Positions 13,100 to 64,000 of a stretch of 64,000 bases of DNA are shown here, one piece after another. How positions within the stretch are numbered: the stretch's first letter is position 1; each line of letters begins with the position of its first letter. The stretch spans positions 103,003,362 to 103,067,361 of the forward strand of contig NC_077228.1 in assembly GCF_027887165.1 (NCBI RefSeq), given 5' to 3'. Position numbers and translations under genes: made by a program. This stretch comes from Monodelphis domestica (taxonomy: Eukaryota; Chordata; Mammalia; Didelphimorphia; Didelphidae). The notes under the pieces are model-generated. The model saw only the letters and a list, made by a program, of their open reading frames with translations, did no database searches and was not told the origin of the DNA.

Positions 13100-14765
13100 A
13101 AAAGGATCTTAGAAGTCAGGAAAGAGGTAGTACAGTGGATAAATGATAAAACGTCTGACCTAGAGTCAAAAAGACCTGAGTTGGAAGCTGTGTGACCATG
13201 GGAAGAAAAGGTTAATCTCTCATCCTCAGTTTCCTCATCTGTAAAATGGAGATAATCATAACACCTACCTCACAGAGCTTTTATGAAGACAGTGAGTTAA
13301 TGTATGGGAAGTGCTTTGACCACTTTAAAACATTACATAGATTTAGTTATTATAATTATTATCATCTGGTCCTACTCACACCTGAGCAGAAATCTCAGTT
13401 AACAACATTCCTCAAGTAATGAGAATGCCCAACTGTTCTTTGAGGAAGCTCTAATTGTTAAGAAACTGACTTAAATTGAATGGGAATTCAACCTCTGTAA
13501 CTACGGTCCACTACTTCTACTTTTGCCTTTTTGGGACAAGTAGAATTAGCCTCCTCTCTTTCCCACATTATAACCCATTAAGGACTTTAAAAGAGGTGTC
13601 CTCTCCTCCCCAGTCTTCTCATTACCAGGCTAAACAAATCTGATTCTTTCAATCTGTCCTTATGCTATGCTTCTGGAAATGATGTCCATCCACCTTGGTT
13701 CCCCTCCTGGAATACTTCAGTCTCTTAAATGTCTGTAGGATTTAGAGCTGGAAAGGACCTTGGAAGCATCTAGATCAACCTCCTCATTTTAAAGAATTAA
13801 AGGGGTCCAGCAGCCTGTGCCCTCCAGGATTGTATGTTATCACAAGGGAGACTCATCTATCCCCTTAATTGTCACTTAATCACTTCTTCCACCTCAGGGA
13901 TTCCCTCCACAGTAGTGTTTTCTGTCTACCTCCTGCTACTGGTTTGATGAATGACATGGGCTATACTCCTCACATAGTGTGGACTGAGCTCTTCCACTGA
14001 TCTATCCCTTCTCTGAACTTCTAGAACTTAACTGTCTCTACTAGTCATTGGATGGCAAGTAAGCATAGGGTCACCCTGGGTTATCATGTTGCTCCTTAAC
14101 TAGACTTCACCTTTATATCATTTTCATTTTTCCTTATGCCTAGTCTCTTCAACTAGATTTTAAATGTCTTGAGAGCAGCAACTGGGTTCTTCCCCCCATC
14201 CACAATGGTCACTTTTCAAGTGTTTACTCCGTACAAATCAGTACATAAAGCACGGGGTCTGGAGTCAGGAAGACTTATTTTCCTGAGTTCAAATTCAGAA
14301 AGTGCGTTAGAAACTTATTAGCTATGTGATCCTGGGCAAGTCATTTAACCCTGCTTGCCTCAGTTTCCTCATCTGTAAAGTGAGCTGCAGAAGGAAATGA
14401 CAAAGAATCAGAATATGATTGAACAGCATCAACATGTGCAACTCAATGTCCTTTAATTCTTTGGGTGTCCCAAAGGTCCCCAAGGTCCCAAAGGTCCCAA
14501 AGGTCCCCAAGACCTAGCATAAGGTCTTGGAGATAAGAAATGCTTCATACATACTTGCAGAGAGGAAGCAAGACTACAGGGGACTGAGTACCAGCCTTGG
14601 CATCAGGAACACTTGGATTCAAATCTAACCTCTGATATCTCCGGGCAATGGGATCTTGGACAAACTATTCAGGCCCTCTAAGCCTCAGTTTCCTCATTGG
14701 TAAAACAGGGATAACACCTGAACAATAAACTCCAGAGCTTCCTAATTGCCTTTAGGATAACATAT
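13100..14765 (+). mobile_element. MIR, L3/CR1-like and CORE-SINE cluster
   Basis: Plus MIR-like at 13100-13350; a worn CR1/L3-like text near 13560-13800 (ccccagtcttctcattacca, taggatttagagctggaaag); CORE-type SINE at 14235-14425; plus MIR-like at 14565-14765. Confidence 0.55.
14458..14513. repeat. Short tandem repeat, unit about 10 bp (caaaggtccc)
   Basis: Four to five copies of a caaaggtccc-like unit of 9-11 bp follow the end of a plus-strand SINE at 14235-14425. It lies outside the gene. Confidence 0.85.
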
Positions 14766-14784
14766 AAATACTTACATTTGGCAT

Positions 14785-14964
14785 TAAAAAATCTTACCTT
14801 CTGTCCTAGTAACAACTTTAAGACAGAAAGGCAAGGGCTGGGCAAATGTGGTTAAGTGACTTGCCAAGGATCATATATAACTAGGAAGTGTGTGAGGATA
14901 GACTTGAACTCAGGTCCTCCTGACTCCAGTCCTGGCTCTCTACCTTGTCACCTAGCTGCCCCTT
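14785..14964 (-). mobile_element. tRNA-type SINE
   Basis: Minus strand, with cttaccttctgtcctagtaa and gtcacctagctgcccc. It directly follows the MIR-like copy. Confidence 0.75.
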
Positions 14965-16332
14965 CCATTTGGCTTTTCAAACACTTTACAAATTAGCCTC
15001 AATCTACGTTTCCAGAACCATCATACACTCTTCCCCAACTCAATAGTCCAATCAATTGTTTTTATTTCAGTTCCTCACACACAATACTCTGCCTTCTCAC
15101 AGCCTTTACAGGGGGTGTCTCCCCAGCCCACTGGAATGTACTCCTCTTTCACCTCCACCTCAGAGAATCTTTTACTTCCTTTAAGGTACAGTTCAAGTAC
15201 CATCTTCTACTCAGATTCTTTCCTGATCCTCCTATTTACTCATGCCCTTTCTCTCTACCTGCCTTATATTTATTATGAGTGTATGATTTTTCTTTATTCT
15301 TATGTAACCCTCTGTTAAAGTAACTAATGGAAATTTAAACCCAGGGAACAACAGAATTGCCTCTAAGATTCATGGATTTTCCTCCTCTTTGGCTTTTAGG
15401 AGTTTATTTTAGATAAAAATTATAAGTTAAATCACAATTACTATGAGAATATAAATATTGGGGAAAATTCCCAATATTTAAACAGAGGTTGGGTTCCCTG
15501 CCTAAATTTTCTTTAAAATATATCTTCAGTTAACTTTTGGCTTTGTGATAGTTGAAGCAACTTGAAATTTATGTGTAAAAGAATAGTAGATTATGTTAGC
15601 ATCTATGGATAGATAGGTATCTAGAGGGAAAGTTGGGGACAAAGTTGATCTTTCTCAGGACTTCACTCAATTCTTGAATAGGTGGTGGCATCAGCATGAT
15701 CTTCTCTGAAATGCCTGTAGGATGGCTCTCATTGATAATGCCTTTCTTTGCCAAAATTCAGTTCTAAACTTCTCTTTCTCCTTTTGGTGCTTGTCCTGGT
15801 TCTTCAGGTTCTTGACTCAGTTCTATAAGTCCTCGCCTACCCCTCACAATTTCTATCTGCTTCAGATATAGTGCTTCCATTTTGCACAAATTCTTTAGGG
15901 GATAACCAAATCTCTTACACAGAAGTGACTTTGATCAATTCAGGGAGATATACAGGCCCTGTTCACACTAGGTTCTTATTGATGCAGTCAAGAAGAGTTC
16001 TAATGAACAAAGGTTAAATGGGTAGGATAATCAATTTAAAGTGTACAACTGTAAATTCCCTGAGAACAGGGACTGTTTCATTTTTGTCTTTATATCTCTA
16101 GCTACTACTACCACAGGTTTAAATTTGGGATGTTTGGTTTAATAAACTTGGATTTTGGTTGAAAAAATATATACACACATAATATATGGTAAGCATGCAG
16201 TAGATGTGTCTTGCTTTATAGAACCTATCTCACCAGTGGTTGCCAGGCTTAAATGAAATTATACAGTTCCTTTCATTTTGGAGGAGGGAAACTTAAAGCT
16301 GACTTGTAATTTCATCAGAAAAGGAAATTCTT

Positions 16333-16525
16333 AGGGGGAGAGCTAGGTGGTTCAGAGCCAGACCTGGAGATGAGAGGTCCTGAGTTCAAAGTTGGCCTCA
16401 GACACTTCCTAGCTATGTGACCCTAGGCAAGTCACTTAACCCCCATTGCCTAGCCCCTTACCACTCTTCTACCTTGGAACCAATATATACTATTGGTTCT
16501 AGGATGGAAGATAAGGGTTATGAAA
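16333..16525 (+). mobile_element. tRNA-type SINE
   Basis: Plus strand, with gagctaggtggttcagagcc and gtgaccctaggcaagtcact. It is nearly full length. Confidence 0.8.
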
Positions 16526-17257
16526 AAAGAATAGAGAATTTTTAATGAAGCAGCTACACAACTGTTCTGCAATTTAGTCCTGGAGAGTTGCCTGGCATTC
16601 TGCTGAAGTTAAGTGATTTACTAGGGGTTACTCAGCCAGGTGACTCAGTAAGAGGCAGAAAATGAACTCGGAACTTTGGGGCTCTGAGGCTTCCCTGTCT
16701 TCAGACCATGAGAAAACTGGGGCATCAGCAGTCAAGTAATTTGCTGGGGGTCACACGGCTAGTTAGTATTGGAGACAGAATTTAGGATTATAGGATTTAG
16801 AGCTGCTCTTCTTGTCCAATCCCCTTGTTTTGAAGTGAGAAAAGGAGTCCCAGAGAGACGAATTGGACTTGCTCAAGGTTGCACAGATAGTAAGTAGCAT
16901 GAACCCATATTTCTCCTCAAAAATGCACAGCTTCTTGGGTTTATAGTCATTGATGATGGAAATCCCACATGGGTAAGGCAGGAGAAATGGGAGGGGGGTG
17001 GGAACCCAGGTATTTCTCTGCCTCTTCTCCCAGCATCTCTCCTTCTGGGCAAATTGAGGGACCCTCCTTAGTTGGAGGACAATATCTAAATTACTCTTCA
17101 AGAAGACCATTGTGTTGGAGACAAGAGCTCAGGCCCTTTGCATGCAAGACTCACAGGGCATATTGCTAGGCATCTCCTTGATCAGCTCTACCAGCTGCCA
17201 GAAACCTGTGCTGAGCACAGGACAGAATAGTGATGCCCCCCCCCTTCAGTGCCTGCG

Positions 17258-17592
17258 AGCATACACACACAGACACTGACAGACACAAACACACGGACAC
17301 TCACACAGACACAGACACACAGACAGACAGACAGACACAGACACATAGACACGCAGATACAGACACACAGACAGACACAGACACTCACATAGACACACAG
17401 ACACACAGATACAGACACACAGACAGATACATAGACACAGACACTCACACAATCACATAGACAGACACTCATACAGAGACACACAGACACTCATGCAGAT
17501 ACAGACGCACAGACACACAGACAGACACACACAGACACAGACAAATGCAGACAGACAGACATACAGACACTCACACACACACTCCCTCCCTT
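17258..17592. repeat. CA/GACA-rich satellite
   Basis: About 330 bp of acacac, cagaca and cactcacac variants without a strict unit. It lies about 0.6-0.9 kb beyond the likely poly(A) site of CACNA1S. A run of twelve C (17874-17885) sits a little closer to the gene. Confidence 0.95.
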
Positions 17593-18188
17593 TCTCTGGC
17601 TAAACCCTTAAATGGATTTCAGACCCCAGGAGTCAGGCTTCCTGTGGCTGGCAGTCGGGCTGGTACAGGGATGTCAGGGTGTCTGAGACAGACACTGCCC
17701 TTCTTTGGGCTGCTCAGGTGACAGACGGAGGCTCCTTGGGAGCCCTTTAAGCTTGCCCTGTCAGACAGTCCTGCTGGGGAGCTGGGCCTAATCCCACCCC
17801 ACAGTCTGCCTCTTCGCTTGTCTCCATTTCTGTTTCTATAATCAGGGAAGATTTGTCTGGCCCCTTAACAGCACCCCCCCCCCCCAGTACTTCTCCTCGC
17901 TTGAATTCTCCTCCTAGCACTGGCTCCATTCTAGGATTTTATGTCAGAGACCTTACAATAGGAAAAAGCTAGAGGCACTGAAATGAGCTGAAGTAGCATC
18001 ATCTGGCGATACTGCCTTAGATTTCTATTAGAGTCCGACAGACAGATTCTCCTGATGTCAAACCAGCGGGCTTCTGGGTCTGGGGGGAGGTGGGGATCTC
18101 TGGGGCGTTCCTGGCCAAGGAGTGAGAGGATTTGGGTCTAAGAAAGGAGACAGGCAGATGCTGAGTGCTGGTGTCCCACTTGGGGGTC

Positions 18189-18473
18189 TTTAATGCCCTG
18201 CCAATAGTAATGACCCCGTGCCAGGCCGGCACAGACGTACGTGTGCCCAGGCCTCTGTGAATGATCTGGGGGGACTCCCCTTCAGCAGGCTCCTGAGGGG
18301 AAGGGAGCCAGTTGGGAGCTGCTCCCTCATCATTTTTCACAATGTTTCTTGACCACCTGTCACGGAGCTAATTAGCTAGCCATCCTGGTGGGAAGATGCT
18401 CTGTTCCCAGCTTTAACCCATGCCAGAGCCACTCTATTGTGTCCATTCCAAAGGGGTGCTTCAATGAGGAGCT
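18189..18473 (-). other. CACNA1S: CACNA1S probable 3'UTR with ATTAAA signal
   Basis: The sequence after the stop is non-repetitive and moderately GC-rich. The nearest plausible poly(A) signal on the gene strand is ATTAAA at 18194-18189, about 280 nt past the stop. No AATAAA occurs nearby on that strand. The cleavage site is inferred, not seen. Confidence 0.4.
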
Positions 18474-63077
<44,604 letters not shown>

Positions 63078-63261
63078 CTGAGGCAGGGATGAAGGAGTGA
63101 TATAAGAGGGGGGAAAAAGAAACCAGTGAGTGTCAGGGAGGTAACCATGAGATCATCACCACCACCCAAAAACAGAATAGATGAAGAACTCATTTACATT
63201 GGACACTGTGCTGGGCATGGTTCAGAAGATGCTGTACAAAGGAGATTGAATATTTGTTTTG

Positions 63262-64000
63262 AAACCCTTACCTTCTGTCTTGGAATCAATACTGTGCATT
63301 GGTTCCAAGGTAGAAGAGCAGCAAGGTCCAGGCAATGGGGGTTAAGTGACTCGCCCAGGGTCACCCAGCTAGGAAGTGTCTGAGGTCAGGTTTGAACCCA
63401 GGACCTCCTGTCTCTAGGCCTGGCTCTCAATCCACAGAGCCACCCAGCTATCCCCGCAGGAGTTTTCAACCTGGGGTCCTTGAACTTAAAAAAAAAAACC
63501 CAAACAAATCTTTGATAATTGTATTTCAAGATAATTGGATTCTTTTATACTCCTACATATTTTATTTTGTTTATTATATTATTCTGAAAAGGAGTCTATA
63601 GTCTTCACCAGATTGCTCAAGAGGTCCATGAAATAAACAAACAACAACAACAACAACAACAAAAAACACAACAGTTAAGAGCCCAGGACTTAAAATCCAA
63701 GACTTGACACTGATAGGAATGAACTTGTGGCATATATATAGAAAAGAGTCCTAGAATCTCAAACACATGCAGAATAGATGGGATTAATATACCTTGTAGT
63801 AGTCACAAGCTTAGGTGATGGGATAAACTATCCCTGGGAAAGAACACTGAGGGGCAACTTGGGGATTCAGTGGATGGAGCTCCAGGCCTGGAGTCAGGAG
63901 GACCTGGGTTCAAATCTGGACTCAGACACTTCCTAGCTGTGTGACCCTGGGCAAGTCACTTAACCCCCATTGCCTAGCCCTTGACCTTCTGTCTTAGAGT
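63262..64000. mobile_element. tRNA-type SINEs upstream of exon 19
   Basis: Minus full copy at 63262-63455, and a plus copy from 63850 that runs off the window edge at 64000. A similar plus 5' scrap opens the window at 1-72. Confidence 0.8.
63640..63662. repeat. (CAA)n microsatellite
   Basis: A short run of caacaa units follows an A-rich patch near the right end of the window, upstream of exon 19 in gene orientation. Confidence 0.9.

Noticed and set aside
17188-17490. Cys/Val/Ser-rich and Thr-Asp-rich frames
   Set aside because: Shadows of the CA/GACA satellite on both strands.
63850-64000. Pol III box A/B and tRNA-like text as tRNA genes (here and in all SINE copies)
   Set aside because: No acceptor stem or cloverleaf; the text belongs to tRNA-derived SINEs repeated dozens of times.

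Overview
The window comes from a mammalian nuclear genome, almost certainly a marsupial. It holds the 3' half of one large multi-exon gene in kilobase-scale introns. The introns are packed with marsupial-type tRNA-derived SINEs, CORE/MIR-type SINEs and marsupial L1 3' ends, and there is no Alu or B1. The species cannot be fixed from the sequence alone.

The gene is CACNA1S, the skeletal-muscle L-type calcium channel alpha-1 subunit (Cav1.1), read on the minus strand from right to left. I placed 26 coding exons between 63077 and 18474. They run from domain III segment S2 through the III S4 sensor, the III pore (TFEGWP), IIIS6, the III-IV linker, all of domain IV, the EF-hand, the pre-IQ/IQ calmodulin region and the long C-terminal tail to the stop codon. 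Splice sites and reading phases agree from exon to exon for 24 of the 26. The joined coding length is 3120 nt (1039 residues plus stop), close to the expected fraction of the ~1873-residue human protein. If the variably spliced domain IV S3-S4 linker exon is exon 29, as in human, the exons number exactly 19 to 44, matching the human 44-exon gene. The upstream half lies beyond the right edge.

Layout: 1-18.2 kb is the region beyond the gene's 3' end, with repeats, old LINE remnants and a few repeat-poor blocks but no supported exon. 18.2-18.47 kb is the probable 3'UTR. 18.5-31.9 kb holds the exons for the cytoplasmic C-terminus. 35.9-50.3 kb holds domain IV, including a 7.6 kb intron with a TG/CA satellite of about 1 kb just before exon 29. 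50.9-63.1 kb holds domain III.

Most worth a second look: (1) exon 29 has an off-consensus 5' splice site and an RBFOX-type TGCATG about 36 nt downstream; (2) the CA-rich satellite in the preceding intron has a 118+92 = 210 bp higher-order period; (3) one intronic SINE is split twice, by a hAT-type element and by a solo LTR, each with a target-site duplication; (4) there is a phase problem at the exon 42/43 junction. I found no prokaryote-like system, CRISPR array or new coding system. This is an ordinary vertebrate gene region with interesting splicing and repeat structure.
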